A stretch of DNA of 56,275 bases from Arenibacter amylolyticus. GTDB taxonomy: Bacteria; Bacteroidota; Bacteroidia; Flavobacteriales; Flavobacteriaceae. Below, piece after piece: positions 16,836 through 26,272 of this stretch (the first letter of the stretch is position 1; each line of letters opens with the position of its first letter). Below the pieces are notes generated by a model. The model was not told the origin of the DNA. It was given only the letters and a program-made list of their open reading frames with translations, and did no database searches. The stretch covers positions 1-56,275 of the forward strand of contig NZ_MTAZ01000029.1 in NCBI RefSeq assembly GCF_002150785.1, written 5' to 3'. Made by a program: the position numbers and the translations under genes.

Positions 16836-16935
16836 TGATTAAAGCATCTAAAGCTTCTTGGAACCGCATGGTTTTACCCTTTAAAAATACCTAAGGCCCC
16901 CGTGCCAGTTCCATAAACTTAAACTGGTTTAATAT

Positions 16936-17439
16936 ATGGTATGTAAAGAAATAATAGGAAACGTAAAAACGTATGATTACGGAGCCAAGGAGGTGGACCG
17001 ACTCTATTTGGAATGGTTTGAAATGCCTAAACGCATTATGCGAAAACGCTCTAAAAACGGAAAAGAGGTAGCCATAAAATTTTTACGGGAAGGACAACGC
17101 CTACAAGAGGGCGATATTGTTTTTGAAGATGAGGACAGTATCGTAATCGTAGAAGTACTCCCTTGTGAAAGTTTGGAGGTTACACCCCGCAACCTATTGG
17201 AAATGGGTACCGTATGTTACGAAATCGGAAACAAACACCTCCCGCTTTTTATTCAGGACGATAAAGTGCTGGTAGCTTATGAAAAGCCGCTAGAACGTCT
17301 GTTGATTGCTACTGGCTATCAGGTAGAAAAGAAGCATTGCAAATTGGTAAATATGCTGAAAGCCAATATAGACCATTCCCATGGCAGCAATAATCCCTCC
17401 CTTTTTTCCAGGATTTTAGACCTAACTACAAAAACTTAA
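16936..17439 (+). CDS. ureE: Urease accessory nickel chaperone
   Basis: The 167-residue product has the UreE N-terminal domain and the metal-binding domain with the conserved IGNKHLPLFI (His101, the bridging nickel ligand). The C-terminus contains only DHSHG, not the long His-rich tail of Klebsiella UreE, so nickel storage should be small. It delivers nickel to UreG in the UreDFG-apo-urease complex. The gene is three bases from ureF. The start ATG at 16936 follows an AT-rich leader with no clear Shine-Dalgarno. Confidence 0.93.
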   Translation: MVCKEIIGNVKTYDYGAKEVDRLYLEWFEMPKRIMRKRSKNGKEVAIKFLREGQRLQEGDIVFEDEDSIVIVEVLPCESLEVTPRNLLEMGTVCYEIGNKHLPLFIQDDKVLVAYEKPLERLLIATGYQVEKKHCKLVNMLKANIDHSHGSNNPSLFSRILDLTTKT

Positions 17440-17442
17440 ACT

Positions 17443-18138
17443 ATGAGCAAGACCAACAATTTACTTTTGGAGCTGCTCCACATCTCAGACCCTACGCTCC
17501 CCATAGGCGGTTACTCCCACTCTAACGGATTGGAAACCTATATACAGCAAAACATAGTGAAGGATGTGGATACCACCGCCGAATTTGTACGGAATATGCT
17601 GAACTATAATTATAAATACAACGACGGCATATTCGTTAGAGACGCTTATTACGCGGCCCAAAAAAACGAGCTATCAAGTTTATTGGACTTAGATAATGAG
17701 TGCCACGCCCTAAGGGCCCCGATGGAAGTCCGCGACGGAAGTCTAAAGTTGGGGGTGCGACTTCTAAAAATATATGTACGCTTACAGGATCATGAATTAT
17801 TACACAGCTATTACCAACAGGTAAAAGAAAAGGAAACCCCAGGCCATTTTCCTGTTGCCTTTGGTATGATTACCGCCCTAATGGGGGCAGAAATAGTGGA
17901 TGTACTGAGTGCCTTCTATTACAATGCCGCTGTGAATATGGTAACCAATAGCGTTAAAATGGTTCCCTTGGGACAGATGGATGGGCAGGAGATTTTGTAC
18001 AAACTCCACGATTTTATCGATAAGGTGGCCCATGAAACCCTAACCATTGATGAGGAGTTACGCGGACTCTGCAATCCGGCCTTCGATATCCGCTGTATGC
18101 AGCACGAACACCTCTACTCTCGATTATATATGTCTTAA
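17443..18138 (+). CDS. ureF: Urease accessory protein UreF
   Basis: The 231-residue all-helical protein starts with LLHISDPTLPIGGYSHSNGLET, which is the UreF signature (shown here as the LPIGGYSHS core, about residues 25-33), and ends near RLYMS. UreF bridges UreD and UreG and gates nickel transfer and lysine carbamylation. Position between ureE and ureG and the normal length support the call. Confidence 0.95.
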   Translation: MSKTNNLLLELLHISDPTLPIGGYSHSNGLETYIQQNIVKDVDTTAEFVRNMLNYNYKYNDGIFVRDAYYAAQKNELSSLLDLDNECHALRAPMEVRDGSLKLGVRLLKIYVRLQDHELLHSYYQQVKEKETPGHFPVAFGMITALMGAEIVDVLSAFYYNAAVNMVTNSVKMVPLGQMDGQEILYKLHDFIDKVAHETLTIDEELRGLCNPAFDIRCMQHEHLYSRLYMS

Positions 18139-18169
18139 AAAATAATTTCACTAATAAAAACAAAATAGA

Positions 18170-18811
18170 ATGTCTGAAAGAAACTATATAAAAATTGGGG
18201 TTGCCGGTCCGGTAGGCTCTGGAAAAACTGCCCTCATAGAAAAGTTGTCCCGAAAAATTGCACAAGACTACAGCATAGGTGTAATCACCAATGACATTTA
18301 TACCAAGGAAGATGCTGAGTTCCTTACTAAAAACTCCCTCTTGCCAGCTGATAGGATTATAGGCGTGGAAACAGGAGGTTGCCCGCATACCGCTATCCGG
18401 GAAGATGCTAGTATGAATTTGGAAGCGGTAGACGAGATTGTAACCCGGCATCCCGGGATAGAAATTGTATTTATAGAAAGTGGGGGCGATAACCTGTCTG
18501 CCACCTTTAGTCCTGACCTTGCCGATATTACCATTTTTGTGATTTCGGTAGCGGAAGGTGAAAAAATACCAAGAAAAGGAGGCCCAGGAATCACCCGATC
18601 GGACCTATTGGTAATCAACAAAATAGATTTGGCACCCTACGTAAATGCCGATTTAGAGGTAATGAAGAGTGATTCGAAAAAAATGAGAGCTGGTAACCCC
18701 TTCATCTTTACGGACCTTATGAACGACATAGGGGTAGATCAGGTAATTAATTGGATTAAGAAATATGCTTTGATTGAGGAAGATGCTTCTGAACCCGTAC
18801 TAGAACGATAA
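18170..18811 (+). CDS. ureG: Urease accessory GTPase UreG
   Basis: The 213-residue protein has a P-loop GPVGSGKT (residues 13-20), the nickel-binding CPH motif (Cys71-Pro72-His73) in [11 protein letters not shown], the switch region [13 protein letters not shown], and the guanine-specificity NKID. It is a SIMIBI-class GTPase that carries nickel from UreE to the UreDF-bound apo-urease. All key residues are present. The next gene starts three bases after its stop. Confidence 0.97.
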   Translation: MSERNYIKIGVAGPVGSGKTALIEKLSRKIAQDYSIGVITNDIYTKEDAEFLTKNSLLPADRIIGVETGGCPHTAIREDASMNLEAVDEIVTRHPGIEIVFIESGGDNLSATFSPDLADITIFVISVAEGEKIPRKGGPGITRSDLLVINKIDLAPYVNADLEVMKSDSKKMRAGNPFIFTDLMNDIGVDQVINWIKKYALIEEDASEPVLER

Positions 18812-18814
18812 CTG

Positions 18815-19627
18815 ATGGGAAGATACAGCGTGCAGACCGACTTATACAAGGATATAACCATATTAAAGGATACCTATTTTACGCCTCCTTTTAATGTGGT
18901 GGAAGTTAGGGAGAACAAGAAAAATCCCCTATTGGAACTCATGATAATGAGCTCCTCCCCAGGGTTCTTCAACAATGATAATTATCAAATAGATATTAAG
19001 GTGAAAAAAGAAACTTTGCTTAACCTACAAACACAATCCTATCAAAGAATATACGACACCCCGGATGGTGCACAGCAGCACATGCGGGTGAATGTGGAAT
19101 GCAACGCCTACTTCAGTCACTTACCACATCCCTCCGTACCCCACAAGGGGGCTATTTTTGAAAGCGATAATAGGATTTATCTCAGCGATACCAGTGTCCT
19201 TATCTGGGGAGAGATCTTGGCTTGTGGACGAAAACTAAATGGAGAGTCTTTCGCATTTAAAAAGTATAGGAGTTTAACGCAGGTTTTTCGCAAAGACAAG
19301 TTGCTGTACAAAGACAATCTATACCTAAACCCTTCAAAAGTTAATTATAAGACCATGGGACAGTACGAGGAGTTTAGCTATCAGGCAAACTTTATCTGTG
19401 TAGATCCCCACCATTCCCCTAAAGAGCACATGGCCAATATGGCTGAAAAATTGGAGGGGGAAGAGGATATTATTTTCGGGTTTTCCCAAATTTCAGATGA
19501 TGCCTGCGTACTTCGGGTGCTGGGTAATTCTGGAGAACAACTTTTTAGAGCCCTGAAAAAAATTCAAAAACAATTAGATAAGCAAGCCGGTGACCTACGG
19601 CAACAGCAAATAGATTTAAAAATTTAA
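18815..19627 (+). CDS. ureD: Urease accessory protein UreD (UreH)
   Basis: The 270-residue product matches UreD in length and context. SSSPGFFNNDNYQID, the QTQSYQRIY core and HLPHPSVPHKGAIF are typical, as is the region LIWGEILACGRKLNGE. UreD forms the scaffold and nickel tunnel that contacts apo-urease directly. It is the last of the accessory genes, and the nickel permease gene starts only five bases later, so they share a transcript. Confidence 0.92.
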   Translation: MGRYSVQTDLYKDITILKDTYFTPPFNVVEVRENKKNPLLELMIMSSSPGFFNNDNYQIDIKVKKETLLNLQTQSYQRIYDTPDGAQQHMRVNVECNAYFSHLPHPSVPHKGAIFESDNRIYLSDTSVLIWGEILACGRKLNGESFAFKKYRSLTQVFRKDKLLYKDNLYLNPSKVNYKTMGQYEEFSYQANFICVDPHHSPKEHMANMAEKLEGEEDIIFGFSQISDDACVLRVLGNSGEQLFRALKKIQKQLDKQAGDLRQQQIDLKI

Positions 19628-19632
19628 TTTTT

Positions 19633-20337
19633 ATGGTACCAGAATTAAATACATTAATAATAGCCGCAATTTCTATCAGTGTTCTACATACGCTTACGGG
19701 ACCAGACCACTACATTCCGTTTATTGCCATTGGAAAGGCAAAAAAATGGACCTTGGGACGCACGCTATTTTGGACAGTCATTTGTGGAATTGGACATGTC
19801 CTTAGCTCCGTTCTCTTGGCTTTAGGGGGTGTAGCCCTTGGATTTTCCCTTAGTAAACTCAGCTGGTTTGAGGAAGTAAGGGGCGGTTTGGCGGCATGGG
19901 CCTTATTTATCTTTGGTTTTATTTTCCTCATAATTGGACTTTACCAGGCCTATCGGAATAAAAAACATAAACATTTTGATGTTTATGAAGGGGGCGAAGT
20001 CTATGTCTATGAACACAGGCACAACCAAGGTCCGGTAATGCCTTCCGAAAGAAGAAAAGTAACCCCTTGGGTGTTATTGGTGATTTTTCTCCTTGGTCCC
20101 TGTGAACCCATGATTCCCCTATTAACCTACCCCGCTATTTTAAACTCCACCACTGGAATAATTATAATCACCGCAGTATTTCTATTTTTTACGCTGTTGA
20201 TGATGGTAATTATGGTAGTGCTAGGTTATTATGGTTATAGTTTGATAAAAACCGAATTTCTGGAAAAATACATGACCGCTATCGCAGGGGGTGCTATTGT
20301 AGTCTGTGCCGCAGGGATGATTTTTCTTGGCTGGTAA
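19633..20337 (+). CDS. UreH-type nickel/cobalt permease-like membrane protein
   Basis: The 234-residue product is a six-helix inner-membrane protein. TM1 carries HTLTGPDHYIPF (His20 to Phe31), the analogue of the HxxxxDH nickel signature of NiCoT permeases. TM2 has GIGHVLSSVLLALGG and TM4 has LLGPCEPMIPLL. Proteins of this type (thermophilic Bacillus UreH, HupE/UreJ-related, SafE-like) supply nickel for urease. The location directly behind ureD, with five bases between, strongly supports a nickel role. It has no relation to UreD, which is also called UreH in some species. Confidence 0.8.
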   Translation: MVPELNTLIIAAISISVLHTLTGPDHYIPFIAIGKAKKWTLGRTLFWTVICGIGHVLSSVLLALGGVALGFSLSKLSWFEEVRGGLAAWALFIFGFIFLIIGLYQAYRNKKHKHFDVYEGGEVYVYEHRHNQGPVMPSERRKVTPWVLLVIFLLGPCEPMIPLLTYPAILNSTTGIIIITAVFLFFTLLMMVIMVVLGYYGYSLIKTEFLEKYMTAIAGGAIVVCAAGMIFLGW

Positions 20338-20357
20338 TTGAATGTAAGTGACATGGT

Positions 20358-21338
20358 ATGATGACTAAAATAAAATGGTTTATCCAGGTTAACCTTAGGG
20401 GCATTGCGCAGATAATGTTACAGGAAAAATCATTGACCGGTCTCATCCTACTTATAGGAGTCCTATACAGTTCTTGGCTTATGGCAATTGGCTTATTAGT
20501 AGCCAATTTAATAGGAACTTGTATAGGGCTTTTTTTTAAAAAGAAATATAGGGTTGCACTAAATCAAGGTCTATACGGATTTAATGCTGCACTTTTGGGA
20601 ATAATAATCGTTTACCAGTACGGGTTAACTGGATTGTCTTTTGTAGCCATCATAATCGCTTCGGTACTGGCTACCCTAATGATGCATTATGCCATCGTTA
20701 AAAAACTGGAGATTTTCACCTTTCCTTTTGTAGTGTTTAGTTGGATTATAGTTTCCCTGATTAATGCAGGGGATATTATGCCTAGGGTGACCCACCCCAC
20801 AGCCGCTGAAAATTTTTTACAAGAACCAACCGCCGAACTTTTTGAGGAAACCTTGGAGCTGGTTGGGATAGAATATGACGAAGACGAAATAGACGAAGAC
20901 CTTATTTTTGCCACCCACGGGTTTGGACAGGTGATGTTTCAAGGAAGTGTTATTGCCGGTGTTCTATTCTTCCTGGGAGTATACGTTAGTAGACCTGTTT
21001 CGGCACTCTACGGAATATTTGCCTCCATTTTAGCCATGACAGTATCACATTTATTAAATAGGCCCGAAACCGATGCCGATACCGGTATGTTTAGCTTTAA
21101 CGCTGTTCTTTGTGCCCTAGCTTTCGCAGGTACTGGAAAACAGGATGGTTTCTGGGTGGTAGTCGCTACCATCATCACTGTAATTGTGGACGATTTTATG
21201 ATAAGTATTGACGTTCCCCCCTATACCTTTCCTTTTGTAGCCACCACCTGGATCTTGCTGATATCTAGAAGTGGTATCTCTGGAATTTCTAAACTGCTAG
21301 CGTCCTGGTTTAGGCCCAAAAGAAAACCACCCCCGTAA
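20358..21338 (+). CDS. Urea transporter (UT family channel)
   Basis: The 326-residue membrane protein shows the two-fold repeated UT architecture. The half-sites [14 protein letters not shown] (about 70) and [17 protein letters not shown] (about 245) carry the FNAxL motif of the urea selectivity filter. An acidic stretch, [11 protein letters not shown] (about 172-182), lies between the halves. It should let urea enter the cytoplasm by facilitated diffusion to feed the urease. It starts 20 bases after the nickel permease and ends the urease operon. ATGATG gives two possible starts, 20358 or 20361. Confidence 0.88.
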   Translation: MMTKIKWFIQVNLRGIAQIMLQEKSLTGLILLIGVLYSSWLMAIGLLVANLIGTCIGLFFKKKYRVALNQGLYGFNAALLGIIIVYQYGLTGLSFVAIIIASVLATLMMHYAIVKKLEIFTFPFVVFSWIIVSLINAGDIMPRVTHPTAAENFLQEPTAELFEETLELVGIEYDEDEIDEDLIFATHGFGQVMFQGSVIAGVLFFLGVYVSRPVSALYGIFASILAMTVSHLLNRPETDADTGMFSFNAVLCALAFAGTGKQDGFWVVVATIITVIVDDFMISIDVPPYTFPFVATTWILLISRSGISGISKLLASWFRPKRKPPP

Positions 21339-21501
21339 ATTCCTCCATAAGTTGCTACCTATTACTCCATCCCAATGCAAGCTATTGACTCTGGAAGGTG
21401 TTTTTGTATGGACTGGGGTCCATGGACAAAAAGTGTTAGTTAAGCTTTTTATTTTTTTTAAATTATGTACCTTAGAACTTATTAACCTTAAAAATCTTCA
21501 A

Positions 21502-21873
21502 ATGGAATTAGGTGCATTTTCGGTAAGTTTAAATGTGAAGGACCTTAACGCCTCCAAATTGTTTTATGAAAATCTGGGCTTCTCGGTCTTTGCAGGCGAA
21601 ATGGAAAACAATTACTTGATCATGAAAAACGGTAAATCCCTCATCGGATTGTTTCAAGGAATGTTCCAAGGCAATATTCTGACCTTTAATCCTGGGTGGG
21701 ATGAAAATGCTAATACGTTAAGTTCCTTTTCCGATGTAAGGGAGATTGAAAAGGATTTAGAAAACAAAGGAATCCAACTGGTTCGAAAAACTGGAGAGAA
21801 CACTAGCGGTCCAGCCAGCATAGTGTTAATAGATCCCGATGGAAATACCATATTAATAGATCAACATGTATAA
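21502..21873 (+). CDS. VOC (glyoxalase/bleomycin-resistance fold) family protein
   Basis: From the ATG at 21502 the 123-residue product fits the single-domain VOC fold exactly: [22 protein letters not shown] at the N-terminus (core [16 protein letters not shown]) and [11 protein letters not shown] at the end. A longer frame opens at 21352, but its first 50 residues have no family match and overlap the likely promoter, so the shorter start is chosen. The metal-site His and Glu of glyoxalase I are not evident, so substrate is unknown. It stands alone. Confidence 0.8.
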   Translation: MELGAFSVSLNVKDLNASKLFYENLGFSVFAGEMENNYLIMKNGKSLIGLFQGMFQGNILTFNPGWDENANTLSSFSDVREIEKDLENKGIQLVRKTGENTSGPASIVLIDPDGNTILIDQHV

Positions 21874-21940
21874 CAGGGTGTCATATTAAGAAGTAAGCCC
21901 TTTTTAATACTGCCTAGTACTCTTATTCCTGGCATATTTC

Positions 21941-21971
21941 ACCAACCAACCAACCAACCAACCAACCAACC
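21941..21971 (+). repeat. CCAA tetranucleotide tandem repeat, seven units, at the start codon
   Basis: Seven perfect CCAA units (21942-21969) with flanking A and CC directly precede the ATG at 21973. The tract occupies the place of the ribosome-binding site. Slipped-strand changes in copy number would alter the leader of the downstream lipoprotein gene without changing its frame. Confidence 0.85.
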
Positions 21972-21972
21972 C

Positions 21973-24525
21973 ATGAGCAAAAGCCCACTATACCCTCTCC
22001 TCTTACTTGTTTTAATTTATAGCTGTAGCACTCCGGCAACTTCAGACCCCAATATCTTGGTGCAAGAAGGATTTATAGTAGAAAAATTATACAGCCCCAG
22101 TGAAAACAGCCAAGGCTCTTGGGTATCCATTACCAAGGACAACCAGGGAAGGTTAATTGCGTCGGACCAGTATGGGGCCCTATACTACATACAGGTGCCT
22201 AAATTAGGCTCTAAAGAGGCTGTGAAGGTAGATTCCATCCCTGTGAATATAGGTAAGGCCCACGGATTGTTATGGGCCCATAACAGTCTATACGTAATGA
22301 AAAACTCGGACAATCAGGAAGAAAGTGGTTTGTATAGAGTGACCGATTCTGATGGGGACGGACAATTAGACCATATTGACTTTTTACAACAATTTGTGGG
22401 AAGAGGTGAACATGGTCCCCATGGGATTGTCCTAGGACCCGATGGTTATTTATATATGCTAGGAGGCAACCACACCTTACTTCCCAAAAAATTTAATTCC
22501 GTACAAAAACCTGTTTGGGACGAAGACCAACTTTTTGATGCCATAAAAGATCCTAGGGGCCATGCCAACGAAGTAGTAGCGCCAGGCGGTTGGCTAGCAA
22601 GAACGGATAAGGATGGCAAGGACCTCACCGTTATTGCCACAGGGTTTAGAAATGCCTATGATTTGGCATTTAATGAGGACGGAGAGCTCTTTACCTTTGA
22701 TTCTGATATGGAATGGGATATGGGATCTCCCTGGTATAGGCCCATCCGGGTATGTCATATCCCCATGGGTGCCGAATTTGGATGGCGTACGGGGTCGGGA
22801 AAGTGGCCCGACTATTACCCGGACAATCTCCCTGGAATACTGGATATTGGCCAGGGGTCGCCCACGGGGGTAATTTCCGGAAAAACCCTAGATTTCCCCG
22901 ATCGGTTTAAAAATGGATTGTTTGTATACGACTGGAGTTTTGGCACCATGTATTATATAACCCTAATTCCAGAGGGAGCTTCCTACAGGGCTGAAAAAGA
23001 AGAGTTTTTATCGGGCAATTCCCTACCGCTTACGGATGGCATTGCAGGAGCAGACGGTGCCATGTACTTCCTAACTGGGGGAAGACGGTTAGAGTCTGGC
23101 CTCTACCGCGTGTATCACCCTAAAAACAATTCAACCGCCAGCCCAGCGCCCCAGCCTGTTACGGAAGAACAACAGCTAAGAAGAAACCTGGAATCCTTCG
23201 CCATGGGGGCACCCGCAGATTTAGCGTTGATCTGGTCTTCCTTGCAGCATCCGGACAGAGCCGTTAGGTATGCCGCCCGCGTAGCCTTGGAGTATATAGA
23301 AACAGGGCAGATAGAAAAGGAACTTTCCTCTGAGACAGCACCGGATGCCCTGATACAATCGGCCATCGCATTAGCCAGAATTGGGGAAACAACAGGGCAA
23401 CAACTTGCTATGGAAAAATTAAATTCAATGTCCTTTCCCTCCCTGTCAGTAAATCAAAAAACAGATTTAATAAGAGCTTATGACCTATTGTTTATTAGGG
23501 GCGATTTTGGAAGGGAGCAGAAACAACAACTGGCAACAATGCTAGCACCGCACTACCCTACCACTAGCAATCAGGTTAATCGCGAATTGATACAACTACT
23601 GGTTTATTTGGGCGATTCTACCGCAGTACCAAAAACTATGGCCATGTTAGATACCCTTGCCATCAACAATACCAGCCTTCCCATAATAGCAAAAGAGGTC
23701 ACTGAAAGAAGTGAACAATATGGGGGCACTATAGAAAGGATGAAAAGCAATACCCCGCCCTCCGAGCTTATCCATTATGCAAAAGCCCTAAGTTATGCCA
23801 CCACTGGCTGGAACGAGACGCTAAGGGAACAGTATTTTAAAATCTTCGCCAAGCTTTTTGCTGCCAATGGAGGAGAGAGCTATACTGGATTTCTACTGCA
23901 TATTAGAGACCAAGCCCTCAGCAACGTACCCGGGCACCTGAAAGAAAGTCTCCGCACCCTCTCTGGGGAAGAGTTGATTAAAGTAGGTAGTACCGATCTG
24001 GCATCCCTTCCTCAACCCCAAGGACCCGGAAAAAATTATGACATAGAGGAAATTGTTTCGCTCTACAATAGTGCGGATGAGCATGGAAATAGCACCAACG
24101 GGGAAAAGATGTATCAAGCCGTGCTGTGTAGTAGCTGTCATGGTCTACAAGGTAGTGGATCCAGTGTTGGCCCGGATCTTACCCAGCTAAGCAATCGGTT
24201 TTCTGCCAAAGATATTGCCGAGGCCTTGGTAACCCCCAACAAAACCATTTCGGATCAATATGAAGCCATAGAGGTAGTTATGAGCGACGAAAAGGAATAT
24301 TGGGGACGGTTAATCAATGAGACAACCGATACCCTTACCCTCAATACAAATCCACTACAACCACAACAATTATTAAAATTGAACAAAAAGGAGATACAAT
24401 CCAGACACCCCTCAAAGCGGTCTATGATGATGCCAGCCTTATTAAACAGACTGAATGAGCAAGAAGTAATGGACCTATTTGCCTTCTTAAAATCACAGGC
24501 ACAGAAGACCAACTTACAAAACTAA
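21973..24525 (+). CDS. Lipoprotein with PQQ-dehydrogenase-like propeller, helical repeats and C-terminal cytochrome c
   Basis: The 850-residue product has a lipobox (IYSCS, Cys18). A six-bladed beta-propeller like soluble glucose/aldose dehydrogenases and the DUF7133 type follows (about 30-380, with GEHGPHGIVLGPDG, GFRNAYDLAFNEDGELF and EFGWRTGSG). Then come helical HEAT-like repeats (about 395-690) and a c-type heme domain with CSSCH (Cys719, Cys722, His723) and a Met-rich MMMP (818-821) that can supply the axial Met. It should oxidise a sugar or alcohol outside the cytoplasm and pass electrons to the heme. Similar giant proteins are common in Bacteroidota and Planctomycetota. Substrate unknown. 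Confidence 0.82.
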   Translation: MSKSPLYPLLLLVLIYSCSTPATSDPNILVQEGFIVEKLYSPSENSQGSWVSITKDNQGRLIASDQYGALYYIQVPKLGSKEAVKVDSIPVNIGKAHGLLWAHNSLYVMKNSDNQEESGLYRVTDSDGDGQLDHIDFLQQFVGRGEHGPHGIVLGPDGYLYMLGGNHTLLPKKFNSVQKPVWDEDQLFDAIKDPRGHANEVVAPGGWLARTDKDGKDLTVIATGFRNAYDLAFNEDGELFTFDSDMEWDMGSPWYRPIRVCHIPMGAEFGWRTGSGKWPDYYPDNLPGILDIGQGSPTGVISGKTLDFPDRFKNGLFVYDWSFGTMYYITLIPEGASYRAEKEEFLSGNSLPLTDGIAGADGAMYFLTGGRRLESGLYRVYHPKNNSTASPAPQPVTEEQQLRRNLESFAMGAPADLALIWSSLQHPDRAVRYAARVALEYIETGQIEKELSSETAPDALIQSAIALARIGETTGQQLAMEKLNSMSFPSLSVNQKTDLIRAYDLLFIRGDFGREQKQQLATMLAPHYPTTSNQVNRELIQLLVYLGDSTAVPKTMAMLDTLAINNTSLPIIAKEVTERSEQYGGTIERMKSNTPPSELIHYAKALSYATTGWNETLREQYFKIFAKLFAANGGESYTGFLLHIRDQALSNVPGHLKESLRTLSGEELIKVGSTDLASLPQPQGPGKNYDIEEIVSLYNSADEHGNSTNGEKMYQAVLCSSCHGLQGSGSSVGPDLTQLSNRFSAKDIAEALVTPNKTISDQYEAIEVVMSDEKEYWGRLINETTDTLTLNTNPLQPQQLLKLNKKEIQSRHPSKRSMMMPALLNRLNEQEVMDLFAFLKSQAQKTNLQN

Positions 24526-24552
24526 AAAAGGTGCCCTAGCGGCACCTTTTTT
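24524..24552. terminator. Bidirectional terminator
   Basis: Stem GGTGCC (24530-24535) with GGCACC (24541-24546) is flanked by six A and six T, so it can work on both strands. It overlaps the stop codon of the 850-residue lipoprotein gene and serves the convergent LytTR regulator gene. Confidence 0.85.
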
Positions 24553-24575
24553 ATTAGTTATTTAAGCAAATATTC

Positions 24576-25328
24576 TTACGAATTCATTGCCGATATTATA
24601 AAGTCCTTAAACTCTTTGGAAATCGGGATGAGGGTTTCATTGATCAAGATATCCCTAGAATTGATGGCTTCAATATGGTCTACATTAACAATATAGGATT
24701 TATGGGCCCTATAAAATTTTCCCCTGGGAAGTTTCTCCAAATAATCCTTGAGAGGAGAGCGTACCAAGAACTTTTTATCTACGGTATTTACTTCCAAGTA
24801 CACATTATCGGCCTTTATATATTGGATATCCTCAAATTGGATCCGATAATATAGATGTTGTTTTTTTACAAATATGGAGTCTTTTAATACGGTATTGGAA
24901 ATAACTTCGTCCTCTTCCTCCACCTTGGCATCATTGCCCGTTTTGGCTACACTGATAAAATTTGACAAAGCAATTTCAATGGCAGTGTATAAATCTTGTT
25001 GTTCAAAGGGTTTTACTAAATAGCCATTGGGTTTTACACTTTTTGCATTCTCAACGGTAGCCCTGTCCGAATTGGATGTAACAAATATAAAGGGGATATC
25101 GTAGTTATCCCGGATGTGCTTCCCAAGGTCTATCCCGGTCTTATCCGAAGCCAAGATAATATCTATCAGAACTAGATCTACCTCCTTGGTTTTTAAGACC
25201 TCCACCGCTTGCTCGTAAACAATTACATTGTCTACTATGGCATAGCCAATTTCCTCCAACATGGACTGCATGTCATCGGCTATGATCACATTGTCCTCTA
25301 CTATAAGTATTCTAATTGGTTGTTCCAA
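24576..25328 (-). CDS. LytTR-family response regulator
   Basis: The 250-residue product has a receiver domain (residues 6-125) with phospho-acceptor Asp56 (LVLIDIIL), Thr and Lys106 of the switch (YLVKPF), and a C-terminal LytTR DNA-binding domain (about 150-248, with KFYRAHKSYIVNVDHIEAI). It should regulate promoters after phosphorylation by a histidine kinase, but none is encoded nearby. It is last in a minus-strand run, 37 bases behind menA, so co-transcription with menA is possible. Targets are unknown. Confidence 0.9.
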   Translation of the reverse strand: MEQPIRILIVEDNVIIADDMQSMLEEIGYAIVDNVIVYEQAVEVLKTKEVDLVLIDIILASDKTGIDLGKHIRDNYDIPFIFVTSNSDRATVENAKSVKPNGYLVKPFEQQDLYTAIEIALSNFISVAKTGNDAKVEEEDEVISNTVLKDSIFVKKQHLYYRIQFEDIQYIKADNVYLEVNTVDKKFLVRSPLKDYLEKLPRGKFYRAHKSYIVNVDHIEAINSRDILINETLIPISKEFKDFIISAMNS

Positions 25329-25365
25329 AGTTTCTGGTTTTTGTATGGTTAGTTTTTTAAAAATA

Positions 25366-26271
25366 CTAAAAAATATTGAAGCTAAGGTAAAATATGATCG
25401 CTACCAAAAAGGTACTCAGCGCCAATTTTTTTAGTTCAGGATCTAATAATACGGTGTTCTTCACCCTCCGCATCCGTATTAAATGTATAAATATAGGTAT
25501 AAATGCCAATAAATGTAAGGTATTTAGCCAATTGTCATAATGCAGCATGGTATAGATAAGCATGCAAACAAAACTAACTACCACCAATAAGCTGTGGTAT
25601 ATTTTTCCATTCCTTATGCCCATTTTCACGATTACCGTATTTTTCTTAGCCAACATATCGGACCGGTAATCCCTAAGGTTGTTTAAGTTTAACACTCCTG
25701 TGCTTAAAAGCCCTATGGTAATTGCAGGTAAAAAGGCAGACAGATAAATTTCCTTGGTATAAAGAAACATAGAACCCACTACGCCAATCAATCCAAAGAA
25801 AAGGAAAACAAAAACATCCCCTAGGCCTCGGTATCCATAAGCAGAATCCCCTACAGTATACCTAATGGCTGCCCAGATGCCAAAAGCTCCTAGCAATCCA
25901 AACAGTAGTATGTATTTAAGGTGTTCTAACCCAAAAGAAAAGTACAGGAGGGCAAGTACCAAGCCAATACAGATAAATATGGATATAATAATTCCACGTT
26001 TTAATTGCGCCCTAGTAAGGAGGCCACTCTGAAGTACCCTCTTGGGACCTACCCGATGTTCATTATCGGTTCCCTTTACTCCGTCCCCATAATCATTGGC
26101 AAAGTTGGATATAACCTGAAACCCTACAGTAGTTAAAACAGCAAATATGAAGATACGCCAGTCAAAAGCACCATACATGCTTGCTATGGCCGTACCCACA
26201 ATAATCCCCGATAACGAAAGCGGAAGGGTTCTTAACCGCGCCGCATTCAGCCAAGCTTTTGATTTCTGCAA
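25366..26271 (-). CDS. menA: 1,4-dihydroxy-2-naphthoate polyprenyltransferase
   Basis: The 301-residue membrane protein has the UbiA-family prenyltransferase layout with about nine helices. The first Asp-rich motif is NDYGDGVKGTDNEHRVGPKR (about 54-73) and the second is NLRDYRSDMLAKKN (about 187-200). These bind the Mg-diphosphate of the prenyl donor. It joins the polyprenyl tail to the naphthoate ring in menaquinone synthesis. The ATG lies one base after the stop of the SPOR-like gene, so the two are coupled. The length is normal. Confidence 0.93.
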   Translation of the reverse strand: MQKSKAWLNAARLRTLPLSLSGIIVGTAIASMYGAFDWRIFIFAVLTTVGFQVISNFANDYGDGVKGTDNEHRVGPKRVLQSGLLTRAQLKRGIIISIFICIGLVLALLYFSFGLEHLKYILLFGLLGAFGIWAAIRYTVGDSAYGYRGLGDVFVFLFFGLIGVVGSMFLYTKEIYLSAFLPAITIGLLSTGVLNLNNLRDYRSDMLAKKNTVIVKMGIRNGKIYHSLLVVVSFVCMLIYTMLHYDNWLNTLHLLAFIPIFIHLIRMRRVKNTVLLDPELKKLALSTFLVAIIFYLSFNIF

Positions 26272-26272
26272 A

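Noticed and set aside
21352-21501. Fifty extra N-terminal residues of the VOC protein
   Set aside because: The VOC fold starts at Met 21502 and the upstream part crosses the AT-rich promoter-like region.
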